A stretch of 64,000 nucleotides of DNA from Phoronis australis (taxonomy: Eukaryota; Phoronida; Phoronidae), in assembly GCA_002633005.1 (NCBI GenBank), contig NMRA01000012.1:522487-586486 (forward strand). Direction: 5' to 3'. Position 1 is the first letter of the stretch, and each line of letters begins with the position of its first letter. The notes beneath the pieces are model-generated. The model saw only the letters and a list, made by a program, of their open reading frames with translations. It did no database searches and was not told the DNA's origin. The position numbers were made by a program, and so were the translations under genes. Below, one piece after another: positions 36,701-41,602 of the stretch.

Positions 36701-38017
36701 TGGTGTATGTTTATGTAAATTTTATCAGTTCTAATTCGTGAAAAGTTGTTATGTAAACATCTATCTTAATCATGATATATGTAATAGACTGTTCGACAGT
36801 GCATGCTCTGGCATGACTTCACCCATTCTTTGCCTTGGAAACTTAAATTTATGTTTATCTGTGGTCAGGGCCTGCATCACCGTCTTCTCTGCCAAAACTT
36901 CCAGCGCCACCTTCACCTGTCAAGAAGACGTCAGATCACCTTAATTGGGAGAACTGTCAATCAATACCAGATCTGTCACCCACCCATAGAAAATACGAAG
37001 AAAGCATTGATGTCTCAGTTGGCTCTGTGCCAAATTTGCCTCTGGAAGACTTGATAGCAAGGGTATGTTTGTTTTAGAGTTGCTCAAGGAGATCCTGGCT
37101 TCTACCAAGTCATGACTGCAGTCATACTCAGCTTAAGGAATAAAGAGCTTTTTTGAGAAATGATGACTTAGTCACACAAAATTTATTGAAAGTATGTGTC
37201 ACCATAATTGCTATCATACTGTCAGTGAGGGCACAGCACTAGTCAACATTTTTCTTGTTCCGAACAAATGTTCTGTTCTTATAAGACCTTAAAACAAGCT
37301 CAGCTGTTCTGTCCTCTAGCTACATAATGTCACTTCATTTTACTTTCATAAACCATTTTGACCTTTTGTTCGATGATTGGCTGTGCTATGCTAACGCTCA
37401 CAATAATAGAATTATGACATTTTCGAAATTTGACCATTGCTAGTCTGAATTCGCTTCTCATTAAATGTCGACTGTCGCTGTTTGTTATTCACAAAATTCC
37501 GTCTTTGAGAGTCACAGTTAAGAAAGTTGTTCTGGTCGATTTTAGTTCAATGTACTCGTAGAGAAACCACTCATAACAGTGTGTTGGATAAGTTCTCTAA
37601 TCCAATCATGAATGTTGATGAAACATTGTACACTGTTTTTAGTCTGCCCACCGGTTTCGTCCACGTTCAAAATCGAATGACAGCATGGGCACTCGCACTC
37701 AAGGATGCGCTGGAAAGATCGCTCGTGGACGTATCACACGCCAGGGTGGTCGACGATCGCGCTCACCTTCCCAGAGTCCCCATGGATCATTGCAGTCTCT
37801 ACACTCAGACAAGAGTGATGGTGGCAAGGACAACTTGACCTTGACAGAACATGAAAGCGAGGCTGACAGACGTGTGTCTACTATTAGTCATTGTTCAGAT
37901 ACATCGGAGTCGAGTATGGGAGAAGCGTCGGCACTGTTGAAAACTGACCAGAAATCTGGCTCGGATTTATCGCTTACCATTTATTTTGATGAAAATGCTC
38001 GTGACACGATAGTATGA
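532..38017 (+). CDS. UNC80: UNC80 homologue, C-terminal part (16 exons; 5' end outside window)
   Basis: UNC80 is a large cytoplasmic scaffold that links UNC79 to the NALCN sodium-leak channel and helps set neuronal resting excitability (family knowledge). Exons: 532-723, 1063-1186, 3448-3666, 17492-17676, 20898-21063, 21721-21858, 23157-23351, 23720-23857, 26153-26293, 27524-27661, 30479-30631, 31518-31622, 32832-32927, 35833-36081, 36869-37062 and 37643-38017. They total 2808 bp, giving 935 residues plus a stop, and every junction is phase-compatible. Exons 1-5 match the conserved vertebrate block around INVCVNLV, NLLIPFVLTVGSG, INVLLPP, LKVILVCFERQL and DFIVRTRIPIFVLLRPFI. Later exons encode a divergent Ser/Arg- and acidic-rich tail, and their inclusion rests on phase and splice signals more than on similarity. 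Intron 3 (13.8 kb) hosts an antisense gene. The converging neighbour is BICC1. Confidence 0.93.
1063..1186 (+). CDS. UNC80: UNC80 exon 2 of window
   Basis: Acceptor ATCATAG, donor GTGAGTAAG, phase 0 to 1. It encodes SSQERTQNMLMNFILPLCI then RVGSGRK, aligning with human TNQERREGMLLNLLIPFVL then TVGSGSK. A helical-repeat segment of the conserved C-terminal region. Confidence 0.93.
1970..3376. mobile_element. 1.4-kb inverted-repeat element sharing interior with the 17954 element
   Basis: Ends TCACCAGGTTGCAATTTGCG and (right, reversed) TCACCAGTTTAGCTTATCAT; GCGACCT/AGGTCGC motifs repeat near both ends. Interior stretches around 2500-2570 and 2915-3005 match 18835-18910 and 19197-19275 of the 17954 element (shared TGACTGTGTG, AATAATTTTGTT, CATGTGATTGACAG). 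It lies in the UNC80 intron between exons 2 and 3. Confidence 0.55.
3448..3666 (+). CDS. UNC80: UNC80 exon 3 of window
   Basis: Acceptor TTTTTCAG, donor GTTTGTTT, phase 1 to 1. It contains TDISFALTILLNALLPSSK, the counterpart of human VQLLLQTVINVLLPP. A less conserved Pro/Ser stretch follows, then RELVIRTSFLG, which joins to LKIMIVLFEKEL in the next exon. Confidence 0.92.
5133..5210 (+). repeat. 12-bp microsatellite, unit ATTATGACTGGA, about 6.5 copies
   Basis: Perfect tandem repetition in UNC80 intron 3. Confidence 0.9.
5539..5666. mobile_element. 128-bp palindromic MITE-like element
   Basis: The ends are inverted repeats: ATATATACAAAACGTA at the left and TACGTTTTGTATATAT at the right. The match extends imperfectly for about 37 bp (CTCGAGTGGCC, GATGAAA). 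Lies in UNC80 intron 3. Confidence 0.65.
6471..6655 (+). repeat. 46-bp tandem repeat, about 4 copies
   Basis: The unit includes ACCTTTATGGTTGATCAATG and TCATGTCATCTAACACAATC. The ACCTTTAT anchor recurs every 46 bases. Lies 220 bp downstream of the nested gene's stop. Confidence 0.85.
6875..7154 (-). CDS. Nested receptor exon 4: cytoplasmic tail and stop
   Basis: Acceptor AAATTTTGCAG, phase 2 in; the split codon AG|A gives Arg right after the membrane helix. It encodes 92 residues to a stop at 6875-6877. Tyrosine motifs in order: SMYQGL, QVYTCL, SHYIDV and IIYANL. The first, third and fourth fit S/I/V/LxYxxI/V/L. The tail ends IIYANLTL. No clear AATAAA was found just downstream on this strand. 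Confidence 0.77.
6875..14303 (-). CDS. Predicted mucin-like single-pass receptor with ITIM-like tail, nested in UNC80 intron 3
   Basis: Four antisense exons: 14303-14237, 9751-9014, 8661-8565 and 7154-6875. They splice with matching phases (1, 1, 2) and total 1182 bp, giving 393 residues plus a stop. Order: signal peptide with hydrophobic core ICIYVAFFLCW (residues 5-15); Thr/Pro/Glu stalk (about 24-268) of imperfect TTEPITTPTEQT-type repeats, expected to carry dense O-glycans; transmembrane segment about 280-300; basic stop-transfer; tail with Tyr337, 351, 364 and 388 in YxxL/V contexts. No recognisable globular ectodomain is present in these exons; one could lie in unseen exons in the 4.5 kb first intron. 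The architecture suggests a mucin-type adhesion or inhibitory receptor; ligand and partners are unknown. I recognise no named orthologue. Confidence 0.75.
8009..8421. mobile_element. Foldback element with arms of about 100 bp
   Basis: 8009-8108 is an imperfect reverse complement of 8320-8421 (for example CTTACTACTGTGTCTTTATT against AATAAAGACACAGTAGTAAG). The loop is about 211 bp. The inner sequence resembles parts of family A (ATTGACA/ATGGGGGTATTTTGCT). It sits about 150 bp from the transmembrane exon of the nested gene. Confidence 0.7.
8565..8661 (-). CDS. Nested receptor exon 3: transmembrane segment
   Basis: Acceptor ACTTGTTACAG, donor GTGAGTGG, 97 bp, phase 1 to 2. It encodes SALSQDC then SIIIGTTVAAEIILLIVIVV then FF, with the helix about residues 280-300 and a Glu (residue 289) inside it. 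The following residues, RWRYIILKRH, form a basic stop-transfer signal consistent with a type I orientation. Confidence 0.8.
9014..9751 (-). CDS. Nested receptor exon 2: Thr/Pro/Glu mucin-like stalk
   Basis: Acceptor GTAACTTTCAG, donor GTAAGTGAAG, 738 bp, phase 1 to 1. It encodes about 245 residues dominated by Thr, with Glu, Pro and Gln, built from imperfect units such as TTEPITTPTEQTTT (about 42 bp), plus N-glycosylation sequons near the 3' end (NTT, NMT). The sense-strand frame through the same DNA is only a Val/Gly shadow. As a minisatellite, this exon is expected to vary in copy number between individuals. Confidence 0.8.
9834..11262. mobile_element. TTAA-flanked inverted-repeat element, family A copy 1
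   Basis: Left end TTAA then GGTTATCTGAAACCTTATTC; right end mirrors it (AATAAGGTTTGAGC...CC then TTAT). About 1.43 kb, with no transposase reading frame recognised. Interior blocks are shared with the copies at 12546 and 27836. TTAA target sites are typical of piggyBac and Kolobok superfamilies; which one is not decided. It lies in intron 1 of the nested receptor gene. Confidence 0.75.
12546..12929. mobile_element. TTAA-flanked inverted-repeat element, family A copy 2 (384-bp deletion derivative)
   Basis: Exact TTAA on both sides (12542-12545 and 12930-12933). The ends read GGATACCTCAAACCTTATTC and, in reverse complement, GGTTATCTCAAAACTTATTT. The interior joins the left and right portions of the long copies, as expected of an internally deleted MITE. 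Confidence 0.82.
12955..13265 (-). mobile_element. Family B repeat (reverse orientation), decayed
   Basis: It shares GGCCTGTAGAATTTAA, GATTTATACCAATCTGCC and CATAGCAAAATAAC (minus-strand reading) with 14985-15345 and 21133-21470. Its outer end, CTAAAGGTTATGTAAG, resembles the TTAAGGTTATGT end of the 21133 copy. Probably related to the TTAA family A. Confidence 0.5.
13198..13265 (+). repeat. 17-bp tandem repeat, four copies of TCTTACATAACCTTTAG
   Basis: Four perfect units. The unit resembles the terminal sequence of the family B element it abuts, suggesting amplification of a transposon end. Confidence 0.85.
14237..14303 (-). CDS. Nested receptor exon 1: start codon and signal peptide
   Basis: ATG at 14303-14301 on the - strand, the first Met after an in-frame upstream stop. 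It encodes MRSDICIYVAFFLCWEQQDR then VQ, with a hydrophobic core typical of a signal peptide. The donor is GTAAGTAG, a strong consensus, and leaves phase 1. Joining to the stalk exon gives VQA|YPTLFD, a plausible cleavage region. Confidence 0.68.
14304..17491 (+). other. UNC80 intron 3, distal part; presumed promoter region of nested gene
   Basis: AT-rich, no exon seen. It holds a decayed family B repeat and must contain the nested gene's promoter and any 5' noncoding exon, but no specific promoter element could be supported. Confidence 0.5.
14985..15345 (+). mobile_element. Family B repeat, decayed copy
   Basis: It shares ACACCAATCTGCAATTAATT, GAGCCATGTGACCATG and GATAGCAAAGCAACT with the copies at 12955 and 21133. 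No clear ends. Intronic to UNC80, upstream of the nested gene. Confidence 0.5.
17492..17676 (+). CDS. UNC80: UNC80 exon 4 of window
   Basis: Acceptor TTTGATTTTAG, donor GTGAGGGT, phase 1 to 0. It encodes GLKIMIVLFEKELSREW and MPFWKFIEFVVSRRTALMVM then LHPYIKHK. This parallels human LALKVILVCFERQLGSQW and LWDFLDFIVRTRIPIFVLLR. It follows the 13.8 kb intron that hosts the antisense receptor-like gene. Confidence 0.94.
17954..20363. mobile_element. 2.4-kb element with TACCGTAATCGTTC ends and CGCCC-rich subterminal repeats
   Basis: Inverted termini TACCGTAATCGTTCGGGTTA and (right, reversed) TACCGTAATCGTTCAGGTAA. Inside each end lies a block of about 100 bp in DIRECT orientation (from 17975 and from 20221) with repeated GGTTAA-CGCCCA units. 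No transposase recognised. It fills most of the intron between UNC80 exons 4 and 5. Confidence 0.75.
20898..21063 (+). CDS. UNC80: UNC80 exon 5 of window
   Basis: Acceptor TTGCTAG, phase 0 to 1. It contains KSRSALLVELAVDLKNIREE then TCVHAG, matching human CKSSLIAEFNSELKILKEAVHSG. The donor at 21064 is GTCCTAC, a weak match to consensus; it is chosen because it keeps both similarity and phase with exon 6. Confidence 0.88.
21133..21470 (+). mobile_element. Family B repeat, copy with TTAA-like left end
   Basis: It starts at TTAA (21129-21132) with GGTTATGTAGGGCCTTATCA, and shares TATACCAATCTGCCATTGAT with the other copies. It lies just after UNC80 exon 5, beginning 69 bases past its donor. Confidence 0.5.
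21721..21858 (+). CDS. UNC80: UNC80 exon 6 of window (first of the class 1-1 series)
   Basis: Acceptor ATATGTTCAG, donor GTAAGACT, 138 bp, phase 1 to 1. It encodes a hydrophilic stretch (TNTTEKSETSQHLSSLDLEI). Joined to exon 5 it reads CVHAGDGIRPRLA. No strong similarity is claimed; support is splice sites, phase and position. Confidence 0.8.
22722..23135 (+). repeat. About 54-bp imperfect tandem repeat, 7-8 copies
   Basis: Recurring blocks GAGACACACAAGGAAG, TTCTAATTACCATTCATTG and TATGTCCAGAACAATGCC with substitutions and length changes. It ends 21 bases before UNC80 exon 7. Confidence 0.8.
23157..23351 (+). CDS. UNC80: UNC80 exon 7 of window
   Basis: Acceptor CATTTTAG, donor GTTAGTTG, 195 bp, phase 1 to 1. 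It encodes a Ser/Arg-rich basic stretch (GPSRNSSRAGSKRSFNW) followed by HRFENQVSLETTDGQLE. Another open frame runs through the exon but does not satisfy the incoming phase. Confidence 0.78.
   Translation: MKMWAQCLLDHQGIPAGQEVSGRSTGCAHPPSESWLEKEARFCIDLKIKSHWKQQMGNLKPVSP
23720..23857 (+). CDS. UNC80: UNC80 candidate exon 8 of window, with SH3-like sequence
   Basis: Acceptor CATTTGTAG, donor GTATATGG, 138 bp, phase 1 to 1. It encodes ELCEVTPVFSS then LEHKLSFSAGDILVTLD and PVETGG. The LSFxxGDIL pattern resembles the core of an SH3 domain, which I do not know from UNC80. Phase compatibility supports it as a cassette exon; its true 3' boundary is uncertain (another donor-like GTAAAC lies at 23877). 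Confidence 0.6.
25431..25788. mobile_element. 358-bp MITE with TACCGGG ends, same style as the CGCCC elements
   Basis: Left TACCGGGATTTTCTGTAAAT then AAGCCC; right end reversed TACCGGGTTTTTTTGTAGAT. It contains AATAA(A/G)GCCC-type motifs near both ends. It lies between UNC80 exons 8 and 9. Confidence 0.65.
26153..26293 (+). CDS. UNC80: UNC80 exon 9 of window
   Basis: Acceptor TATCTTATCCAG, donor GTAGGCTG, 141 bp, phase 1 to 1. It encodes a basic segment (GPARRTLFKNKKAFSLHS) followed by an acidic Ser run (VSSSESEPEAAG). Probably disordered, with candidate phosphorylation sites. Confidence 0.78.
27524..27661 (+). CDS. UNC80: UNC80 exon 10 of window
   Basis: Acceptor after a pyrimidine-rich tract, ACCTATATAG; donor GTGAGTGC; 138 bp; phase 1 to 1. 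It encodes SRRNRLQRQHALVRRTSRQ and NRQESQTEL, resembling human GRKRGLRQLRRPLLSRQKTQTEP. This similarity helps anchor the run of tail exons to UNC80. An antisense-free transposon copy begins 174 bp downstream. Confidence 0.84.
27836..29368. mobile_element. TTAA-type inverted-repeat element, family A copy 3, with a nested insertion
   Basis: Left end TTAC then GGATATCTCAAACC; right end GATAATC then TTAA. The interior follows copy 1 over most of its length. It carries a 149-bp foreign element at 27855-28003. It lies in the UNC80 intron between exons 10 and 11. Confidence 0.78.
27855..28003. mobile_element. 149-bp hAT-like MITE inserted in family A copy 3
   Basis: Terminal inverted repeats CAGGGGCGGATCCAG and (reverse complement of the right end) CAGTGGCGGATTCAG. 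The flanking duplication TTATT is at 27850-27854 and 28004-28008. The uninterrupted sequence in copies 1 and 2 (CCTTATTCACAAAAATTGG) serves as the empty site. CAG..GGCGGAT ends suit the hAT group; the 5-bp duplication is shorter than the usual 8. Confidence 0.82.
30479..30631 (+). CDS. UNC80: UNC80 exon 11 of window
   Basis: Acceptor TTGTTGTAG, donor GTATAGTA, 153 bp, phase 1 to 1. It encodes GSSTLSGRLRRRGAFYRSM followed by a Ser-rich acidic stretch (SIDASSDSAFSCSSAEG). Likely disordered tail. Confidence 0.8.
31518..31622 (+). CDS. UNC80: UNC80 candidate exon 12 of window
   Basis: Acceptor CGTTATAG, donor GTTGGTAT (weaker), 105 bp, phase 1 to 1. It encodes TPNCMTPTCVSPLVDRVES then QTLLIVPEISVDKG. 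Support is open frame, phase and splice signals only. Confidence 0.65.
32832..32927 (+). CDS. UNC80: UNC80 exon 13 of window (short)
   Basis: Acceptor TTCTGTGCTAG, donor GTAGGCAA, 96 bp, phase 1 to 1. It encodes VTKHSSSSEEELSYDSDDEM then SPLVRVSG, a casein-kinase-like acidic Ser cluster. Too short to stand out as an open frame alone; found by phase and splice signals. Confidence 0.74.
32928..35040 (+). other. UNC80 intron between exons 13 and 14
   Basis: No exon, RNA gene or clear transposon recognised. Short G-rich TTATGACGGG-like repeats occur around 34535-34585. Confidence 0.55.
35041..35926 (+). repeat. UNC80: 431-bp direct duplication flanking an assembly gap, covering part of UNC80 exon 14
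   Basis: 35041-35471 and 35496-35926 are the same sequence offset by exactly 455 bases; I found two substitutions, both near 35190 and 35645. The first copy breaks off 94 bp into exon 14, at the 'n' at 35472. The second copy continues through the complete exon. Most likely two alleles placed in tandem by the assembler, so only the second copy should be annotated. Confidence 0.9.
35378..35471 (+). pseudogene. UNC80: Truncated duplicate of UNC80 exon 14 (assembly artefact likely)
   Basis: It has the same acceptor and first 94 bases as exon 14 at 35833, ending in AAGAG just before the gap character. No donor follows. If it were real and spliced, the frame would be lost. Confidence 0.8.
35833..36081 (+). 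CDS. UNC80: UNC80 exon 14 of window
   Basis: Acceptor ACAACTCAG, donor GTAGGTGT, 249 bp, phase 1 to 1. It encodes a basic region (SRKTFKFRRDLSSKVTGTRS) and ends in an Asp/Asn run (NNDDNDDK). The first 94 bp also occur at 35378-35471, immediately before an 'n'. This second copy is the complete one. Confidence 0.86.
36869..37062 (+). CDS. UNC80: UNC80 exon 15 of window
   Basis: Acceptor TGTGGTCAG, donor GTATGTTT, 194 bp, phase 1 to 0, which ends the class 1-1 series. It encodes a Pro-rich segment (SLPKLPAPPSPVKK) and SVPNLPLEDLIAR. Confidence 0.86.
37643..38017 (+). CDS. UNC80: UNC80 terminal exon with stop
   Basis: Acceptor ACTGTTTTTAG, phase 0 in, stop TGA at 38015-38017; 124 residues. An Arg/Ser-rich start (RFRPRSKSNDS, RQGGRRSRSPSQSPHGS) resembles the basic C-terminal tail of vertebrate UNC80. 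The exon ends SSMGEASALLKT ... FDENARDTIV, loosely like the human ETSSLLQHGD region. Taking the first in-exon ATG instead would drop 14 residues that continue the frame from exon 15. Confidence 0.9.
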   Translation, partial: SAHRFRPRSKSNDSMGTRTQGCAGKIARGRITRQGGRRSRSPSQSPHGSLQSLHSDKSDGGKDNLTLTEHESEADRRVSTISHCSDTSESSMGEASALLKTDQKSGSDLSLTIYFDENARDTIV

Positions 38018-38034
38018 ATCTCATTCTTTGTACT

Positions 38035-38040
38035 AATAAA
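38035..38040 (+). terminator. UNC80: UNC80 polyadenylation signal AATAAA
   Basis: A canonical AATAAA lies 17 bases after the UNC80 stop. If used, the 3'UTR would be only about 30-40 bases long. Longer 3'UTRs using later signals cannot be excluded. Confidence 0.55.
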
Positions 38041-40156
38041 ACAGTGAATCTCCGTTGTTAACCTCAGTGTGAACTTAGCTGGGTGTCGTTCCCCTTGGAT
38101 GCATTAGTTTTGTGTCTTCCAGTGATTAAGTTATAGAGGAATATTGTGTGCATAAATTGTTGGACTTTTTTAAAAATGCATGATTTATATAATAATATGC
38201 AAAATATCACTAGATATCCATGGTCAACTTTCTCTCGTTCAGTGGCCATTGGAGGTATTAGGGTGCTGTAAGTCTGATGAGTTCGTTCATTATTGTTGAG
38301 CTGTTTCAAGACACATGAACGACAATTACCTACCACGCTTTTAAGGGTTGCCTAAATCATGGTGCATTCAATTAGCTATGTGCAAAACAAAAATTGAAAG
38401 TTTGTGAACTTATGTGCAAAATGAAAATTGGAACTCCAGTTTCCATAAAAATCAATATCCGGTATGTAAAACATAAGTTAAAAACCCAACACATGTTCTA
38501 AGTTGATGTCAGTGATTTAAATTTCAAAAGCTGATTTTCCAAGTTTCTAAATCCAGTATTGAATTCATATGCGTTGTCAAGGCACGTACTATTTTTTCAT
38601 TCCAGGTAAAGTTCCAGTGGTTTTAGCATGTGGAACCGTGTTTTGTTATGTTGGCCAGCTGTGCTGTTACTCTTGACCCACTCATTCTTGGGTGGTCATC
38701 CACCACATTTAAAGTTACATCTACTCAAAGATGTAACCACACTTTTAAGAATAAAAACTCAAAAATTGAGATTTTAAGTGACTCTCGGAATTTCAATTTT
38801 TGTTTTGCACATTGGAAATTGGATTTTGATCAAAAATTGGATTTGCCGTTAAGGTTTTGTATATTGTTTGTGCATGCCTAGCCAGTCTGAATGATGAGGT
38901 CTGTTGGATATTTGGAGAATTATCAGACAAAATGTCATGTGGCTTGGTGGTCATAAACAATACATTGAAGTCAATTAGTGGTACGCACTGGTGTCATTGC
39001 CATGTGAAATTCATTGGAAATAAATCCTGTTATCTTTTCTGCTAATAATTTTAATGGAAAAAAATTGCATTGGGACATGATTTACACGGTATTCTGAATT
39101 CCACCAAATTTGCCTGGGCTAATACCAAGATATTTTGTTCCTGAGTTACGGTGGTTTGTTTACTCAATTAAGAGTAGGATAGTGTCATTGCCTGCCTATA
39201 GGAGTGACAAAAATATCATTATTCCGGCAGTCAGTAAGAATCCTTGAGACATGATGTTTGAGAAATTAATTATGTTATTTTTTTTCATGAAATATTTTTG
39301 AGATTTCAAAATACATGGGATTGCAGCTATTGGAGTGGCTGCTGGCTCATTTGCTTACGCGTGGTTTGGTTGTTGAAGACAACAGGTGACTCTGAATGAG
39401 AGAAATATGTAATGACTAAACTACTTGATGCATTTTAGAATACAATCTTGTGAGAAATGACTTAGAATACTGGAATTTAGGTTTGTATTGTTCTATTTAA
39501 CATTTGTAGTCGTAGCATTTGATTGTGCGATAGTGAGTTCTCATTAAGGGTTAACACAGGTGTGAACTTGTCAGCTACCATCGACTTTACTGAATATGAC
39601 AAAATAGAAATCATACATTAAGTCACAAATTGTAAAAACAAAATCACTTGCCTGTGCAATGAATGTGTTTAGTTATCACAGATAATTTTAGAATATATAA
39701 GCGTAGTACCTTCTGATACACTTCTTATTGTCTGAAATACCTCGATTACCACGGCCAGCTGTTTAAGTGCCAAAGTTTTTTTCTTTCATGTGCCACTCTA
39801 GTCAGTGTTGAATCTCAAAAGGTTTTTAGTTCTCAACCATTGTTATTTGTGATAGATGACATGAAGTTTACAGTGGCTTACTATAGCATGCAGTGGATTC
39901 AAGAAGTACACAACCTTGGTTTTGACCTTGGGGCTGATGTAGTTAGTATAAGAACAAAAATGTGACTTGTATTGTAATTAAGTGTGAACATATGTAGTAT
40001 GTCGGGATCTTTTTAAAGCTGCTATAAACCTGCATTCCTTCACAAAAAACAACTTTTTGTTTAGACTACCTACCGTTATGAAATTTAACTCAAATTGTTT
40101 CTCTATCACTTTGAAAGTTAAGTTCAGGGCTACAAAAGAACTGACCCTGCAACTTG

Positions 40157-40602
40157 GTTTGTCACGGCGTGTTGTTGTATGCACCCAGGAATAAGGAGCT
40201 CTCTCAGTTTGTCACGGCGTGTTTTTGTATGCACCCAGAAATAAAGAGCTCTCTCAGTTTGTCATGGCATGTTGTTTTGTGCTCCCAGGAATAAGGAGCT
40301 CTCTCAGTTTGTCACGGCGTGTTGTTGTATGCACCCAGAAATAAAGAGCTCTCTCAGTTTGTCACTGCGTGTTGTTTTACGCACCCAGGAATAAGGAGCT
40401 CTTTCAGTTTGTCACGACGTGTTGTTGTATGCACCCAAGAATAAGGAACTCTCTCAGTTTGTCACAGCGTGTTGTTGTATGGACCCAGGAATAAGGCGCT
40501 CTCTCAGTTTGTCACTCATGTTGGTTTGTGCTCCCAGGAATAAGGAGCTCTCTCAGTTTGTCATGGCGTGTTGTTTTACGCACCCAGGCAAGGAGCTCTC
40601 TC
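40157..40602 (+). repeat. 50-bp minisatellite, nine copies
   Basis: The unit begins GTTTGTCACGGCGTGTTGTT, then GTATGCACCCAGGAATAAGG, then AGCTCTCTCA. The register is exactly 50 bp for seven units, then 49 bp, then truncated. It lies in the intergenic interval between UNC80 and BICC1. AATAAGG/AATAAAG within the units are not convincing poly(A) signals. Confidence 0.9.
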
Positions 40603-41142
40603 AGTTCTTTGCAAATTCAGAGATCATTTTAAATCTCAATAAGTAACAAGTTGTGATCAGATTTGTAGCGGGAAGTGGTTTAAGCACAAAGTTTGCTTCA
40701 AGGACAGAACATAGGTTTATAGCTACTTTGTTTGGACTGTAGGCCAGAAGCACTTATTTGACAAGCTAGTTTACTGTTCACCATTTCATGGATGTCGGTG
40801 TGGAGCTCTGAACATGCAAATTTTCTTTACATTATTACTTTTGACATTTAGTTGACAGTAGCAGCATTTACATTTGATTAAGTCCCTCGGATGTTAGCTA
40901 GATCAGTTCTGGCATCCAGTGAAGAATGATTAGTATTTGTTTTATTTATTGGTTATAATTTCAAAAATTGCTTAAGTACTGGCCAAGATTGAAAAAATAA
41001 ATAAGCACTGGTAAAGATTGAAAAATAAACAATTAAGTAAAATCTCACGATTATTTCACTTAATATGTCCCTATCTGTGACAACTCCCATGAAATAAACA
41101 TTTGACGATGAATATGAAAATAGTTGGATATAACGTGCCCAC

Positions 41143-41198
41143 ATTTTGAGAACCAGTTTGATGCCCATTATTCAGTGGAGAAAACTGGTTCTCAAAAT
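41143..41198. repeat. 17-bp inverted repeat; half copy at 21920-21965
   Basis: ATTTTGAGAACCAGTTT at 41143 pairs with AAACTGGTTCTCAAAAT at 41182. The loop and right arm (TTTGATGCCC, TTCA/GTGGAGAAAA, GGTTCTCAAA) recur at 21920-21965 after UNC80 exon 6, so this is a dispersed small repeat. Confidence 0.75.
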
Positions 41199-41602
41199 CT
41201 AGGCACGCAATACTATTACCCTGAATGTGAACAAAGCTAGATTACCTGTCATTTCACCTGTGATTGTCTGAGTATGAGAAAACAAATAAGTGCTTTAGCN
41301 CCCCAACTCCTGCCAATTTTCTGTTTCTTGTCCTTTTTCCATATTCTAGTGTTTGATCGTTCTGCAGTGTTCATCTTATAGGTTTGCAGTTTCCCACTGA
41401 TGATGTTTTGAGTTGAGAACCGAAACGTCTGGACTCTGTATACAGTACATAGCATTGTAAATATGCTAAAGCGCTCGTTTTTGTTTTCTTGTATTGATTT
41501 GGCCTGAGTAAGAGCTACCAAAGTATGTATAAGTTTGTTGTGTTTCACATGATATTAATTCGCATGAAAACAACAAAGCAGTCGCAGAATTGCAACTAGA
41601 AT

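Larger units (their letters stand above)
38041..41602. other. Intergenic region between convergent UNC80 and BICC1
   Basis: No conserved exon seen. It contains the 50-bp minisatellite and a small hairpin repeat, plus a single 'n' at 41300. Short open frames here lack splice context and similarity. Confidence 0.6.

Noticed and set aside
40419-40646. 75-codon open frame with repeated AP(K/R)NKELSQFV units
   Set aside because: Produced by the 50-bp minisatellite; 50 is not a multiple of 3, so the frame is only locally open and has no splice context.
41249-41548. Possible reverse-transcriptase-like remnant on the - strand near the 'n' at 41300
   Set aside because: The frame is interrupted by the unknown base and no catalytic motif is visible; not supportable.
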